Of a stretch of DNA of 64,000 nt, positions 26,300 through 35,841 are shown in pieces. Position numbers and translations under genes: made by a program. Origin of the DNA: Planococcus donghaensis (GTDB taxonomy: Bacteria; Bacillota; Bacilli; Bacillales_A; Planococcaceae); contig NZ_CP016543.2 of the NCBI RefSeq assembly GCF_001687665.2, positions 2,170,001 through 2,234,000 on the forward strand. The letters run 5' to 3'. Below the pieces are notes generated by a model. The model did no database searches. It was not told the DNA's origin and worked only from the letters and a program-made list of their open reading frames with translations. Position 1 is the first letter of the stretch; each line of letters begins with the position of its first letter.

Positions 26300-28147
26300 T
26301 TATTCCTCGATGGCAACTTTCTTTTTCTTAGCCATACGCTCACGTTCGTTTTTATCAAGAATCTTTTTACGTAAACGAATCGTTTGTGGTGTGATTTCAC
26401 AATACTCATCATCATTCAAGTATTCAAGTGCTTCTTCAAGACTCATCAAACGCGCTTTTTTCATCGTCGTTGTTTGGTCTTTGTTAGCTGAACGGATGTT
26501 TGTTGCAGCTTTGATTTTTACGATGTTTACTGTTAGATCGCTATCGCGGTTATGTTCGCCGACGATCATACCTTCGTAAATTTCAGCGCCTACTTCAACA
26601 AATGCAGTTCCGCGGTCTTCAATACCCATTAAGCCGTAAGTCGAAACTTTACCGCGCTCCATAGATACCAATACGCCTTGACGACGTCCGCCAACACGAC
26701 CAGAAGCAACTGGCTGGTAGCTATCGAATGTGTGGTTGATGATTCCGTATCCACGAGTTTGTGTCAAGAATTCAGTTGTGTAACCAATCAATCCACGAGC
26801 TGGTACGTTAAACACCATACGGACTTGTCCGCTACCGTTGTTAATCATATCCAACATTTCGCCTTTACGTTCACCTAGTGACTCAATGATATTCCCTGTG
26901 TACTCTTCAGGTACATCTACTTGAACGCGTTCAACTGGCTCGCAGCGAACTCCGTCTACCATACGTACAATAACTTCAGGTTTTGATACTTGAAGCTCGA
27001 ATCCTTCACGGCGCATGTTCTCGATTAAAATCGACAAATGCAATTCTCCGCGTCCAGAAACTACCCAAGCATCTGGTGAATCTGTGTTTTCAACGCGCAA
27101 TGATACGTCTGTTTGCAATTGAGCATCTAAACGTTCTTGAATTTTTCTAGAAGTAATCCATTTACCTTCTTTACCTGCAAATGGGCTGTTGTTAACTAAA
27201 AACGTCATTTGTAGAGTTGGCTCATCAATGCGTAAGATCGGTAATGCTTCGCGGTGATCTGCAGGACAAACCGTTTCCCCTACGTTAATGTCTTCCATAC
27301 CAGAAATTGCGATTAAATCGCCAGCTTCTGCTTTTTGGATTTCCACTCGTTTAAGACCCATGAAACCATGAATTTTCGTAACACGGAAGTTTTTGTACGA
27401 ACCATCAAGTTTCATCAAAGAAACTGATTGTCCAACTTCAATTGTTCCGCGGAATACGCGGCCAATACCGATACGTCCAACATAATCACTGTAATCAAGA
27501 AGAGCTACCTGGAATTGAAGTGGCTCATCTCTGTTATCGACTGGAGCTGGAACGTGTTCCATGATTGCATCATAAATAACTTGCATGTTTTCTTCCTGAT
27601 CAGATGGATCTGGAGAAAGACTTGCTGTACCATTCATACCTGATGCAAAGATAACCGGGAATTCCAATTGCTCGTCGTTCGCTTCAAGCTCGATGAACAA
27701 TTCGATGACTTCGTCAACCACTTCTTCAGGGCGTGCAAAGTCACGGTCAATTTTGTTAACAACAACGATTGGTTTTAAGTTTTGCTCAAGAGCTTTTTTC
27801 AAAACAAAACGTGTTTGTGGCATACAGCCTTCATAAGCGTCAACTACTAATAGAACACCATCAACCATTTTCATGATACGTTCAACTTCTCCGCCGAAAT
27901 CGGCGTGGCCAGGAGTATCTAAAATGTTGATTTTTGCGTCTTTGTATTGAATAGCTGTGTTTTTCGCAAGAATCGTAATTCCACGTTCTCTCTCTATATC
28001 ATTAGAATCCATAGCGCGTTCTTCAACGTGTTCGTTTGAACGGAAAATTCCGGATTGTTGTAGAAGTTGATCCACCAAAGTTGTTTTACCATGGTCAACG
28101 TGGGCAATAATTGCAATGTTTCTTAAGTCGTTACGTAAGTTAGTCAT
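26300..28147 (-). CDS. bipA: Ribosome-associated translational GTPase BipA/TypA
   Basis: BipA is a GTPase of the EF-G/LepA class that binds the 70S ribosome and helps 50S assembly, especially in the cold. The 615-residue protein shows G1 [18 protein letters not shown]3 [17 protein letters not shown]4 VVNKIDR, beta-barrel and EF-G-like III/V domains, and the BipA-specific C-terminus ([20 protein letters not shown]). ATG at 28145-28147 follows TTGGAGTGAAAAT; the open frame 18 codons upstream is not supported. The gene corresponds to B. subtilis ylaG between ylaF and ylaH. Confidence 0.96.
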   Translation of the reverse strand: MTNLRNDLRNIAIIAHVDHGKTTLVDQLLQQSGIFRSNEHVEERAMDSNDIERERGITILAKNTAIQYKDAKINILDTPGHADFGGEVERIMKMVDGVLLVVDAYEGCMPQTRFVLKKALEQNLKPIVVVNKIDRDFARPEEVVDEVIELFIELEANDEQLEFPVIFASGMNGTASLSPDPSDQEENMQVIYDAIMEHVPAPVDNRDEPLQFQVALLDYSDYVGRIGIGRVFRGTIEVGQSVSLMKLDGSYKNFRVTKIHGFMGLKRVEIQKAEAGDLIAISGMEDINVGETVCPADHREALPILRIDEPTLQMTFLVNNSPFAGKEGKWITSRKIQERLDAQLQTDVSLRVENTDSPDAWVVSGRGELHLSILIENMRREGFELQVSKPEVIVRMVDGVRCEPVERVQVDVPEEYTGNIIESLGERKGEMLDMINNGSGQVRMVFNVPARGLIGYTTEFLTQTRGYGIINHTFDSYQPVASGRVGGRRQGVLVSMERGKVSTYGLMGIEDRGTAFVEVGAEIYEGMIVGEHNRDSDLTVNIVKIKAATNIRSANKDQTTTMKKARLMSLEEALEYLNDDEYCEITPQTIRLRKKILDKNERERMAKKKKVAIEE

Positions 28148-28258
28148 ATTTTCACTCCAATATTCTTTTTTCGTGCCTATAACTGTGCTAGTATAGCACA
28201 TATAGGTGTAAAACCCTAAGATTTTATTTCAGGCGGCAAGCTACAGGAGGAAAATCAA

Positions 28259-28456
28259 GTGATAAATCTCATTAAAAACATAAAATGGATCTTTGTTTTG
28301 TATTCCTTGGCAGCAATCGTAGCGATGGTCTTAATTGGCTTGGCTATTGGCTTACGCAGCGTGTTGGGCATATTTGCAGCGATCATGATGCTCGTTTTCG
28401 TCATGGGTATAGGTTTCAAAAAGAAAAAAGAAATGCGGGAAGCCGGATTACTATAA
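28259..28456 (+). CDS. ylaF: YlaF family (DUF5325) small membrane protein
   Basis: This 65-residue protein has two membrane segments (about 10-29 and 32-50) connected by a tight turn and a basic C-terminal tail KKKKEMREAGLL. Start is GTG at 28259 after a GGAGG site. It is divergent from bipA, the arrangement of ylaF and ylaG in B. subtilis, and ends before a bidirectional terminator shared with suhB. Function is unknown. Confidence 0.85.
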   Translation: MINLIKNIKWIFVLYSLAAIVAMVLIGLAIGLRSVLGIFAAIMMLVFVMGIGFKKKKEMREAGLL

Positions 28457-28460
28457 TTAT

Positions 28461-28492
28461 AAAAAAAGATGCGGAATTCCGCATCTTTTTTT
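28461..28492. terminator. Bidirectional terminator between ylaF and suhB
   Basis: A perfect 32-nt palindrome (arm AAAAAAAGATGCGGAA) separates the convergent genes and touches the suhB stop codon. Confidence 0.95.
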
Positions 28493-29282
28493 ACTTGAAT
28501 TTTATATATTTATTTAACAGCTCTTGATGAATTGCTGGATTAGCTGCTATAAAAGTGTCTTGTTTTAAAAGATTTGCCGGGTCCCCTTTAAAGTTCGTCG
28601 TTATTGCACCTACTTCTTTGGCAATGACCATACCACCTGCAATATCCCATGGCGATAACCTCATTGAAATATAAGCATCGAAACGTCCTGAGGCCACATA
28701 TGCAAGTTCGAGTGCTGCAGAACCAAAAGAGCGCGTCCCCCTTACATCGCGAATCAATTGAATGATAGCTTCATGTTCTAAATAACGATTTGGGATTGCC
28801 CACGTGGCATTCATCGCCACAATAGATTCAGATATGTCTGTTTCCATAAGTGGTCTTAGCTTTTCATTGTTGTAATATGCTCCTCCGTCTTTTACTCCAT
28901 GATACAAATCATCGTTGACAACATCGTATATATAGCCTAGTTTACCGACTCCATCTTCGTATATCCCTAGAGATATAGCAAAATTGCGTTTTTGATGCAC
29001 AAAATTCATCGTGCCATCTATTGGATCGAGCAACCAAATGATTCCTTTCGTATTTTGGATATCGTCTCCAAATCCTTCTTCACCAAAAATTCGATGCCCT
29101 GAAAAATCTCTGCGAATCCGCTCAATAAAAAATTGCTCAATTTCTTTATCCATATTGGTTACCAAATCATTTGCATTCGATTTTGATTCAATTGTGATAT
29201 CCGTTAAAAAGGAATTACGAATTCGATGCCCTGCTTCTTTAATCAATGATTTTATGTATCTATCCATAGCGTGTAAATCCAT
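28491..29282 (-). CDS. suhB: Inositol monophosphatase family protein (SuhB/YktC)
   Basis: The 263-residue enzyme belongs to the Mg-dependent inositol phosphatase family. It shows the metal site motifs IFGEEGFG, IWLLDPIDGTMNFVHQ (DPIDGT) and SPWDIAGGMVIAKEVGA (WDxAGG). Relatives dephosphorylate inositol phosphates, glycerol phosphates or NADP; B. subtilis YktC has inositol-1-phosphatase activity. ATG at 29280-29282 follows AGGAGGCGTTTATAA. The position next to the ykzI-like gene and yktB agrees with B. subtilis. Confidence 0.92.
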   Translation of the reverse strand: MDLHAMDRYIKSLIKEAGHRIRNSFLTDITIESKSNANDLVTNMDKEIEQFFIERIRRDFSGHRIFGEEGFGDDIQNTKGIIWLLDPIDGTMNFVHQKRNFAISLGIYEDGVGKLGYIYDVVNDDLYHGVKDGGAYYNNEKLRPLMETDISESIVAMNATWAIPNRYLEHEAIIQLIRDVRGTRSFGSAALELAYVASGRFDAYISMRLSPWDIAGGMVIAKEVGAITTNFKGDPANLLKQDTFIAANPAIHQELLNKYIKFK

Positions 29283-29315
29283 TTATAAACGCCTCCTTAT
29301 TAATTTTAGTATAAC

Positions 29316-29354
29316 GAAAAAGGCATCTGCTGTCTTACTCTAGCAGATGCCTTT
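29316..29354 (-). terminator. Terminator of the small ykzI-like gene
   Basis: AAAGGCATCTGCT (29319-29331) pairs with AGCAGATGCCTTT (29342-29354); a T run follows on the minus strand. Confidence 0.9.
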
Positions 29355-29368
29355 AGTGTATAGATGGA

Positions 29369-29563
29369 TTAGAGCGCATGGAGGGCCTCCAGTTCAACGT
29401 GAATTTCATGGAGCCGCTGCTTGCTTTTTGTCATTTGATGTTCATCTTTTTGTTGCATTGCGTCGAATAGTGAAGCAAGTTCATAGTCAAGTTCCAATTT
29501 CAGCACATGAATATATTCTTTCTCTACATCCGCTTTTCGGATTATCTGAACCATCTGTTTCAT
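29369..29563 (-). CDS. Small helical protein, position of YkzI
   Basis: This 64-residue protein is predicted entirely helical (KADVEKEYIHVLKLELDYELASLFDAM, then EHQMTKSKQRLHEIHVELEAL). It has no membrane segment and no cysteines. The ATG at 29561-29563 follows AAAGGGGTG; the frame opens three codons earlier without a site. It lies between suhB and the divergent yktB, where B. subtilis has ykzI, so homology is likely but I cannot confirm it from sequence memory. Function is unknown. Confidence 0.75.
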   Translation of the reverse strand: MKQMVQIIRKADVEKEYIHVLKLELDYELASLFDAMQQKDEHQMTKSKQRLHEIHVELEALHAL

Positions 29564-29732
29564 AATGAGCACCCCTTTCTTACCAAACTCCGAAAATTCT
29601 GACTATTTTTGTTACAACTTAATAATACCACTTTTTTCTGACAAAATCCATTGGCAGGAACGTATTTATATTCTTTTTTCCCAAACTTCGTTAAAATGAA
29701 ACCTGATTACTTAAATTAAGGGAGGATTTTTT

Positions 29733-30374
29733 TTGAAGCCTTATTGGACTGAACAAGATTTTGATGTTTTTAACACTCCAGGATTAGATGCACGAATGTC
29801 TGCATTAACTGACCTTATCCGACCAAAATTCGCGGAACTTGGCACTGATTTTTCATCGTTTTTCTCTGGGAAAACAGGAGATGAATTTTTCCCGCACGTT
29901 GCTAAACATATGCGCAGAACGGTAAATCCTCCGAATGATAGTTGGGTAGCTTTTGCTCCATATAAAAGAGGATATAAAGCGGTTCCGCATTTCCAAATTG
30001 GTATGTGGGAAAGTCATGTATTTGTAATACTAGCTGTTATTTATGAAGCTCCAAATAAAACAGCGATGGCTGAAAATTTATTGCATTCAGAAGTTCTAAA
30101 AAGTTTGTCTGGTGAATTTGTTATTTCTGGCGATCATATGAAACCGCAATCCGCTGCTTTAAACGAATTAGAGGACGATGGTCTTGATAAATTACTCATT
30201 CGTTTGCGTGATGTAAAAAAAGGCGAATTTGTTATCGGACGCCATTTAACTAAAGACCAGGCTGCATTTTTTACGAAAGAGCAGTTTTATCAATTTGCTG
30301 AAGAAACATTCGAAGCTTTGTTACCTGTTTACCAAACCTTGCTTCAATCCACAAAAAAACCTGTTAGCCGTTGA
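29733..30374 (+). CDS. yktB: YktB family (DUF1054, UPF0637) protein
   Basis: This 213-residue soluble protein matches the UPF0637/DUF1054 family: MKPYWTEQDFDVFNTPGLDARM at the N-terminus, HVAKHMRRTVNPPNDSWVAFAP and YKAVPHFQIGMWESHVFVIL in the middle. Start is TTG at 29733 after GGGAGG. It converges with yktA through a shared hairpin. The family has a solved fold but no proven function. Confidence 0.92.
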   Translation: MKPYWTEQDFDVFNTPGLDARMSALTDLIRPKFAELGTDFSSFFSGKTGDEFFPHVAKHMRRTVNPPNDSWVAFAPYKRGYKAVPHFQIGMWESHVFVILAVIYEAPNKTAMAENLLHSEVLKSLSGEFVISGDHMKPQSAALNELEDDGLDKLLIRLRDVKKGEFVIGRHLTKDQAAFFTKEQFYQFAEETFEALLPVYQTLLQSTKKPVSR

Positions 30375-30394
30375 AGCTACAGGTTCTTTTTTCT
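30353..30394. terminator. Bidirectional terminator between yktB and yktA
   Basis: AACCTGT...AGC pairs with GCT...ACAGGTT around a short loop with one bulge, flanked by an A run on the left and a T run on the right. The stem includes the yktB stop codon. Confidence 0.85.
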
Positions 30395-30672
30395 TACTTC
30401 TTTTTCAATTTGATCTTTTGATCATCGGTTCCAGCTTTCATCTCTTTAATCACCGGAAAACTCGCATAGCCGCTTTCTTCTTCAAATTCACGAAAATACG
30501 TTTTTTCTTCAGATATAGCAGGAACTACTTGCTTGAATTTACGGTACCGCGTTAACAACTCTTGTCTATTGATGCCATTTTCATAGGCCATTTCAATTGC
30601 TTCAAAAAAACTGACAACGTCAATGATTTCTTCCGTTGACCATTCAATAGAAAATGGATAAGAATAATCCAT
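30394..30672 (-). CDS. yktA: YktA family (UPF0223) protein
   Basis: This 92-residue helical protein belongs to UPF0223: YPFSIEWSTEEIIDVVSFFEAIEMAYENG, LLTRYRKFKQVVPAISEEKTYFREFEEESGY. ATG at 30670-30672 follows AAAAGAGGGATGAAAA. It lies 15 nt behind the nitronate monooxygenase gene and is probably co-transcribed with it; in B. subtilis yktA stands next to speA and yktB. Function is unknown. Confidence 0.92.
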   Translation of the reverse strand: MDYSYPFSIEWSTEEIIDVVSFFEAIEMAYENGINRQELLTRYRKFKQVVPAISEEKTYFREFEEESGYASFPVIKEMKAGTDDQKIKLKKK

Positions 30673-30687
30673 TTTTCATCCCTCTTT

Positions 30688-31653
30688 TCATCTAATGATT
30701 GACCATTTTTCACGGATTTCTTCCGCTTGCTTGACCATGCCTGCAATCAACTCTTGAACTGTCGGCACATTTTTAATCAGTCCTGTTACTTGTCCAGCCC
30801 AGCCAAAACCTTGGTCTTTATCTCCATTATAGATGAAACGCTTGTTGGCTTCACCACTAATATATTCTTTTAAAGCTTCATAAGTAGGCGTTTGACTTTC
30901 GATTTCCAAAATCTTGTCCGTCCAGCTATTTTGCAAAGTTCTTGCAGGCGCGCCTATACTGCGTTTAATAATAACTGTATCGTTCTCCGAGCTATCGACT
31001 AATTGCTGTTTATAGGCATTAGATGCATGAACACATTCTTTTGTAGCTATAAAACGTGTACCCATTTCAATTCCTTCTGCACCTAATGCATGCGCTGCCA
31101 TCCATCCTCGTCCATCCCCAATTCCACCTGAAGCAATAACAGGAATCTTCACAGCATCGACTACTTGAGGAATTAGCACCATTGTGCCGATATCATCACG
31201 TCCTAAATGTCCGCCCCCTTCTTGCCCGACAACCATTACTGCATCAGCACCGAGACTTTCCGCTTTTTCAGCTTGTCTTCTAGCAGCGACGAGAACCAAT
31301 TTTTTAATATCGGTTCCTTTTAGTTGTTCAAATATAGGAGTTGGGTTCCCTCCAGTCATGGAAACCACTGGCACTTTTTCTTCAATTGCCACCTCGAGCA
31401 TATGTGAAAATGCCCGACCGTGTTCACCAATCGCAAAATTAACGCCAAAAGGCTTGTCTGTTAACTTTCTAACTTTTTGGATTTCCATTCTCAATTCTTC
31501 CGGTGTAGATAGGCTCATCGCTGTAATCTGCCCAAGGCCACCTGCATTTGAAACAGCAGCGGCTAGTTCTGCATAAGCTAAATAGGCTAAGCCTCCTTGG
31601 ATGATCGGATAGCGGATTCCAAGTAGCTCCGTTACCTTTGTTTTGAACTCCAT
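30688..31653 (-). CDS. Nitronate monooxygenase / FabK-like FMN TIM-barrel protein
   Basis: The 321-residue protein is an FMN-dependent TIM barrel of the NMO/FabK group. It shows GIRYPIIQGGLAYLA, the phosphate-binding VIASGGIGDGRGW and GTRFIATKE, and VGQEGGGHLGRD near the active site. Family members oxidise alkyl nitronates or, in the FabK branch, reduce enoyl-ACP; the sequence length and GGGHLGRD suggest nitronate monooxygenase, but I cannot exclude FabK. ATG at 31651-31653. It is followed closely by yktA. Confidence 0.85.
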   Translation of the reverse strand: MEFKTKVTELLGIRYPIIQGGLAYLAYAELAAAVSNAGGLGQITAMSLSTPEELRMEIQKVRKLTDKPFGVNFAIGEHGRAFSHMLEVAIEEKVPVVSMTGGNPTPIFEQLKGTDIKKLVLVAARRQAEKAESLGADAVMVVGQEGGGHLGRDDIGTMVLIPQVVDAVKIPVIASGGIGDGRGWMAAHALGAEGIEMGTRFIATKECVHASNAYKQQLVDSSENDTVIIKRSIGAPARTLQNSWTDKILEIESQTPTYEALKEYISGEANKRFIYNGDKDQGFGWAGQVTGLIKNVPTVQELIAGMVKQAEEIREKWSIIR

Positions 31654-31787
31654 TCACTCACTCCTTTTCTCTCTATACCAAATGTATTCGCTTCCATATT
31701 GGAAAATCCTTTTATTTATACTATAGTAGGGTACATCATGCTATAATTCTTTTTGTTTTCATTTTATTTAGTGAGGTGGGCTTATCA

Positions 31788-33257
31788 TTGTCTCAATTAG
31801 AAACTCCGTTATTTGATGCACTTTTAAAGCATCGAAATCGGCACCCGATTCAATTTCATATTCCTGGTCATAAAAAAGGACAAGGCGTCGATCCTGCATT
31901 TCGGGAATTTGTTGGCGATAACATTCTTTCCATTGATTTGATCAATATTGCACCTTTGGACGACTTACATTCTCCAAAAGGTGCCATTAGAGAAGCACAA
32001 GAACTAGCTGCCAAAGCTTTTGGTGCAGATCATACATTTTTTTCTGTACAAGGTACAAGTGGCGCAATTATGACGATGATCCTAAGCGTTGTCGGACCAA
32101 ACGATAAAATTTTGGTTCCAAGAAATGTTCATAAATCAATTATGTCTGCGATTGTTTTTGCTGGAGCAATCCCAATCTTTATTCACCCAGAAGTAGATAC
32201 GGAACTTGGTATTTCACATGGAATTTCAGCAGAAGCTGTCGAAAAAGCATTGGTTGAATATCCAGACGCTAAAGCCGTATTGGTTATTAATCCGACTTAT
32301 TTCGGCGTAGCTGCTGATTTAAAACGGATTGTTGATATTGCGCACGATCGCAATGTACCAGTTTTAGTTGATGAAGCACATGGCGTTCATATTCATTTTC
32401 ACAAGTCTCTGCCTGTTTCTGCAATGGCAGCAGGTGCAGATATGGCCGCAACTTCTGTTCATAAACTCGGTGGTTCAATGACACAAAGTTCTGTATTAAA
32501 CGTGCGTGAAGGTCTCGTATCACCAAAACGCGTACAGTCTACCTTATCGATGTTAACCACAACTTCAACTTCATATCCGATATTGGCTTCTCTAGACACA
32601 GCACGTCGCCAATTAGCCGTTCACGGGTTTGATTTGATTGACCGGACTATTCGTTTGGCTCAAGATGCACGCAAACGAATTAACAAGATTCCTCATTTGT
32701 ATTGTGTGGGGAAAGAAGTGTTACATTCGTCGGCCACTTTTGATATGGATCCGACAAAATTATTAATAAGCGTTAAAAACTTGGGCATTACGGGGCATCA
32801 AGCCGAAGAATGGCTAAGAGAAAACGCAAATATTGAAATCGAACTTTCCGACTTATACAACATTCTTTGTTTGGTCACACTTGGCGACAGCCGCAAAGAA
32901 GTCAATCTACTGATCAACGCTCTTCAACGCATGAGCGAAACATTAGATAGCGATGCTGCAGTTGTTGAACCTGTTGTCATGATTCCAGACATCCCTAGAC
33001 TTGCAATGACGCCACGAGATGCTTTTTATGCAACGACGGAAGTTATTTCGATCAATGACGCTGTGGGACGCATTTCCGCAGAATTTATTATGGTTTATCC
33101 GCCAGGTATTCCCATTTTCATTCCTGGAGAAATTATCACGGAAGAAAATATTAACTATATTCACATGAACGTAGCTGCTGGTTTACCAGTACAAGGACCA
33201 GAAGACGACACCCTACAAATGCTACGCGTAATAAAAGAACAACAAGCTATTAGGTAG
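31788..33257 (+). CDS. speA: Arginine/lysine/ornithine decarboxylase family, probable biosynthetic arginine decarboxylase SpeA
   Basis: SpeA makes agmatine from arginine, the first step of spermidine synthesis in B. subtilis. The 489-residue PLP enzyme has the fold-I major domain with HIPGHKKGQG, QGTSGAIMTMILSV, VLVDEAHGVHIHF (PLP-binding Asp) and the Schiff-base lysine near residue 226 in ATSVHKLGGSMTQS; the C-terminal domain ends with VYPPGIPIFIPGE. TTG at 31788 is chosen over the in-frame GTG at 31776 because GAGGTGG serves as its ribosome site. Lysine decarboxylase is the alternative; B. subtilis synteny favours SpeA. Confidence 0.9.
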   Translation: MSQLETPLFDALLKHRNRHPIQFHIPGHKKGQGVDPAFREFVGDNILSIDLINIAPLDDLHSPKGAIREAQELAAKAFGADHTFFSVQGTSGAIMTMILSVVGPNDKILVPRNVHKSIMSAIVFAGAIPIFIHPEVDTELGISHGISAEAVEKALVEYPDAKAVLVINPTYFGVAADLKRIVDIAHDRNVPVLVDEAHGVHIHFHKSLPVSAMAAGADMAATSVHKLGGSMTQSSVLNVREGLVSPKRVQSTLSMLTTTSTSYPILASLDTARRQLAVHGFDLIDRTIRLAQDARKRINKIPHLYCVGKEVLHSSATFDMDPTKLLISVKNLGITGHQAEEWLRENANIEIELSDLYNILCLVTLGDSRKEVNLLINALQRMSETLDSDAAVVEPVVMIPDIPRLAMTPRDAFYATTEVISINDAVGRISAEFIMVYPPGIPIFIPGEIITEENINYIHMNVAAGLPVQGPEDDTLQMLRVIKEQQAIR

Positions 33258-33262
33258 TTAAG

Positions 33263-33418
33263 AAAAGTGAAAGTGCCTGGTCAGCTCCGACAGGCACAAG
33301 TCAACCCGGCAGTGTGGCGTTCTTTGCCACGCAGCTGGGTTGACTTATGTCCCGAGGAGTTAGGCACTTGCAACTAGACATGAAAAGTGGAAGCAGCCAT
33401 GTAGATTCGACAGGCAAA
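33263..33418. repeat. Interspersed repeat unit, copy B, with a truncated second unit
   Basis: A 120-nt unit starts GAAAAGTG at 33263 and a second, truncated unit starts with the same octamer at 33383. The central hairpin pairs AAGTCAACCC with GGGTTGACTT around a second stem with the shared core TTCTTTGCC. CCCGAGGAG and AACTAGAC match CCCGAGAAT and AGCTAGAC of copy A at 24100. The unit lies between the speA stop and its terminator. Confidence 0.7.
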
Positions 33419-33435
33419 ACACTATACTTTATATT

Positions 33436-33472
33436 AAAAACGATTCACAGAATTTTTCTGTGAATCGTTTTT
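33436..33472. terminator. Bidirectional terminator between speA and the deacetylase gene
   Basis: A 15-bp stem (AAAAACGATTCACAG with its complement at 33458-33472) with a 7-nt loop lies between the convergent genes. Confidence 0.95.
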
Positions 33473-34336
33473 TTACATTCCTTCAATTTCTTTTGGATCT
33501 ACAAATCCATAACCTTTATCTTCTAACCCTTGAAGAATTCCTGGCAACGCTTCAACTGTCCAGTCACGATCGTGCATCAGTAAATTAGCTCCATTATTTA
33601 AATACTCTGTATTCACCATAATATCTGTTAAAGTTTCTGCATTTTGATATTGTTTTTCCCAATCATAACCGTATGTCCAGTTCATCAATACCATTTTTTC
33701 TTCTGCCACTAACTGCTTACTAAAATCTGTATTAGAACCAAATGGTGCACGGAAAAACTTGGGTTTTTCACCTGTAACTTCTTCTATCAGGGCACTTACT
33801 TTTAAAATTTCTTGTTGTTGTTGTTGTTCCGTTAATCCTTTTAAATCTTGATGGCTGTATGTGTGATTCCCAATTGCAAAACCCATTTCATGTATTTTTT
33901 TTAGTTGTTGTTTTTTTTCATCAGTCGCTAAAAAATGACCATTCACAAAAAATATAGCGGGAACCCCTTGGCTTTTCAAAGTCTCTGCCATTTCTATTGA
34001 ATGCTTGTCTGGTGCGTCATCAATTGTCACGAGCACTACTTTCTTATCTGCATCTGCCATAGGCTGCACAGACCAATTTGCTGAATTGACTTTGTATTGA
34101 GGTTCCGTGACCTGCTCTTCTACTTCTTTTACTTCTTCAACTTCTTTTGCTTCTTCTATTTCTTCTTCTATTTCTTCTTCTATTTCTTCTTCTTTTTCAC
34201 CTTGCACTTTTGTTTCTGTATTTTTTTCTACCTCTTCTGTTTTTTCCTCTTCGCCCGAGGATGTATTTGTTTCTTCTCCACATGCTGTTAGGAAAAGAGA
34301 CATTGCAGCAATCATTATCCATTTTTTATGTATCAT
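33473..34336 (-). CDS. Lipoprotein polysaccharide deacetylase with acidic repeat linker
   Basis: This 287-residue protein has a lipoprotein signal (lipobox LTAC), a very acidic Glu-rich linker (about 20-80, repeated EEIE and EVEEVKE), and a NodB deacetylase domain. The domain shows TIDDAPD (motif 1, usually TFDDGP), the zinc histidines in GNHTYSHQDL, RAPFGS (motif 3) and LMHDRDW. It probably removes acetyl groups from a cell-wall polymer outside the membrane. ATG at 34334-34336 follows GAAGGGGTG. The linker is coded by an imperfect 12-nt tandem repeat. Confidence 0.88.
   Translation of the reverse strand: MIHKKWIMIAAMSLFLTACGEETNTSSGEEEKTEEVEKNTETKVQGEKEEEIEEEIEEEIEEAKEVEEVKEVEEQVTEPQYKVNSANWSVQPMADADKKVVLVTIDDAPDKHSIEMAETLKSQGVPAIFFVNGHFLATDEKKQQLKKIHEMGFAIGNHTYSHQDLKGLTEQQQQQEILKVSALIEEVTGEKPKFFRAPFGSNTDFSKQLVAEEKMVLMNWTYGYDWEKQYQNAETLTDIMVNTEYLNNGANLLMHDRDWTVEALPGILQGLEDKGYGFVDPKEIEGM
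34157..34196 (-). repeat. 12-nt tandem repeat coding the acidic EEIE linker
   Basis: About three copies of a 12-nt unit (TCTATTTCTTCT on the plus strand) code repeated EEIE. Copy-number change would alter linker length without shifting frame. Confidence 0.75.
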
Positions 34337-34389
34337 TTCAAAACACCCCTTCAATAAACAAATCTTACCATGAGAACTCAGTTTGTTCC

Positions 34390-34421
34390 AAAAAAAAAGA
34401 AGCCGCAGATGCGGCTCCTTC
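34390..34421 (-). terminator. Terminator of the pdhABCD operon
   Basis: AGCCGCA (34401-34407) pairs with TGCGGCT (34410-34416) just past pdhD; nine T follow on the minus strand. Confidence 0.9.
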
Positions 34422-34426
34422 ATAAT

Positions 34427-35836
34427 TTACTTGATGATGTGAATTGGTGTTCCAAGAGCTACTTCTGCAGCTTCCATCGTAATTTCAGCAAGTGTTGGGT
34501 GAGCGTGGATTGTCATTGCGATATCTTCCACAGTCATGCCTGCTTCGATAGCAAGTCCGATCTCAGCGATCATATCTGATGCGCCAGCTCCAACAATTTG
34601 TCCACCTAACAACAAGCCGTCAGATTTACGTGAAACAAGTTTCACAAACCCTTCAGAAGCGTTAAGTGCCAGTGCACGGCCGTTAGCTCCGAATGGGAAC
34701 TTAGCAGCTGTTACTTCAAATCCTTCAGTTTTTGCTTGCTCTTCAGTTAAACCGACGCTTGCAAGTTCAGGATCTGTAAAGCAAACCGCTGGAATTGCTA
34801 AATAATCAACTTCAGATTTTTCGCCAGCGATTGCTTCAGCAGCAATTTTGCCTTCGTAAGAAGCTTTATGAGCCAATTGCAAACCAGCTACAACATCACC
34901 GATTGCATAGATATTCGGGATATTTGTACGGCATTGCTTATCAACTTCAATCAAGCCACGGTCAGACATGTTTAAGTTTAATTCTTCAAGACCCATTTCG
35001 TCTGTGTTTGGACGACGGCCAACTGTTACAAGAACATAATCTGCTTCAAGCGTTTTTTCTTCTCCGCCTGCTTCGTATGTTACTGTAACGCCAGAATCAG
35101 TTTCTTCTACACCTTTAGCAGATGCTTTTGTGATGACTTCAACGCCTTTTTTCTTCAATCCTTTTTTAACAATTGACGTCATTTGTTTTTCAAATCCAGC
35201 AAGGATGTCTGGTGCGCCTTCAAGAATTGTTACTTCAGATCCAAGGTTCGCATACGCAGTTCCAAGCTCAGTACCGATATAGCCCCCACCAATAACAATC
35301 AATTTGCCTGGGATTTCTTTAAGAGCTAACGCTCCCGTAGAATTGATAACACGGTCTGTGAATTTGAAAGTTGGAATTTCAACAGGACGAGATCCTGTAG
35401 CAATAATAGCGTTTTTGAATTTGTACGTTTGTGCTGAATCTTCATCCATAATACGAACTGTGTTTTCGTCTACGAAATAAGCTTCACCGCGTATAATTTC
35501 AACTTTGTTTCCTTTTAGAAGGGATTCAACTCCGCCCGTTAATTTCTTAACGACGCCATCTTTGAATGCTTGTGCTTTTTCAAAGTTGATTGAAACTTCT
35601 TTCGCCACAATACCCATATCATCTGAGTGTTGAGCTTCTTCAAAACGGTGTCCAACAGAAATCATCGCTTTAGAAGGGATACAACCAACGTTTAAACAAA
35701 CGCCACCAATATATTCTTTTTCAACGATTGTTACTTTTTGACCAGTTTGTGCTGCACGAATAGCTGCAACATAACCACCAGGACCAGAGCCAATTACGAG
35801 CGTGTCTGTTTCGATCGGGAAATCTCCTACTACCAT
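34427..35836 (-). CDS. pdhD: Dihydrolipoamide dehydrogenase (E3)
   Basis: E3 reoxidises the dihydrolipoamide of E2 and reduces NAD+. The 469-residue flavoprotein has the FAD motif [17 protein letters not shown], the redox disulfide [13 protein letters not shown], the NAD-binding [25 protein letters not shown] and the C-terminal catalytic HAHPTLAE (His-Glu pair). ATG at 35834-35836. It is the last gene of pdhABCD, 5 nt behind pdhC, and is followed by a terminator. It may also serve other 2-oxoacid dehydrogenases of the cell. Confidence 0.97.
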   Translation of the reverse strand: MVVGDFPIETDTLVIGSGPGGYVAAIRAAQTGQKVTIVEKEYIGGVCLNVGCIPSKAMISVGHRFEEAQHSDDMGIVAKEVSINFEKAQAFKDGVVKKLTGGVESLLKGNKVEIIRGEAYFVDENTVRIMDEDSAQTYKFKNAIIATGSRPVEIPTFKFTDRVINSTGALALKEIPGKLIVIGGGYIGTELGTAYANLGSEVTILEGAPDILAGFEKQMTSIVKKGLKKKGVEVITKASAKGVEETDSGVTVTYEAGGEEKTLEADYVLVTVGRRPNTDEMGLEELNLNMSDRGLIEVDKQCRTNIPNIYAIGDVVAGLQLAHKASYEGKIAAEAIAGEKSEVDYLAIPAVCFTDPELASVGLTEEQAKTEGFEVTAAKFPFGANGRALALNASEGFVKLVSRKSDGLLLGGQIVGAGASDMIAEIGLAIEAGMTVEDIAMTIHAHPTLAEITMEAAEVALGTPIHIIK

Positions 35837-35841
35837 AAGTT

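Noticed and set aside
34097..34425. Plus-strand frames rich in Phe, Ser or Leu opposite the deacetylase
   Set aside because: They are antisense readings of the 12-nt Glu-coding repeat and the lipoprotein signal.
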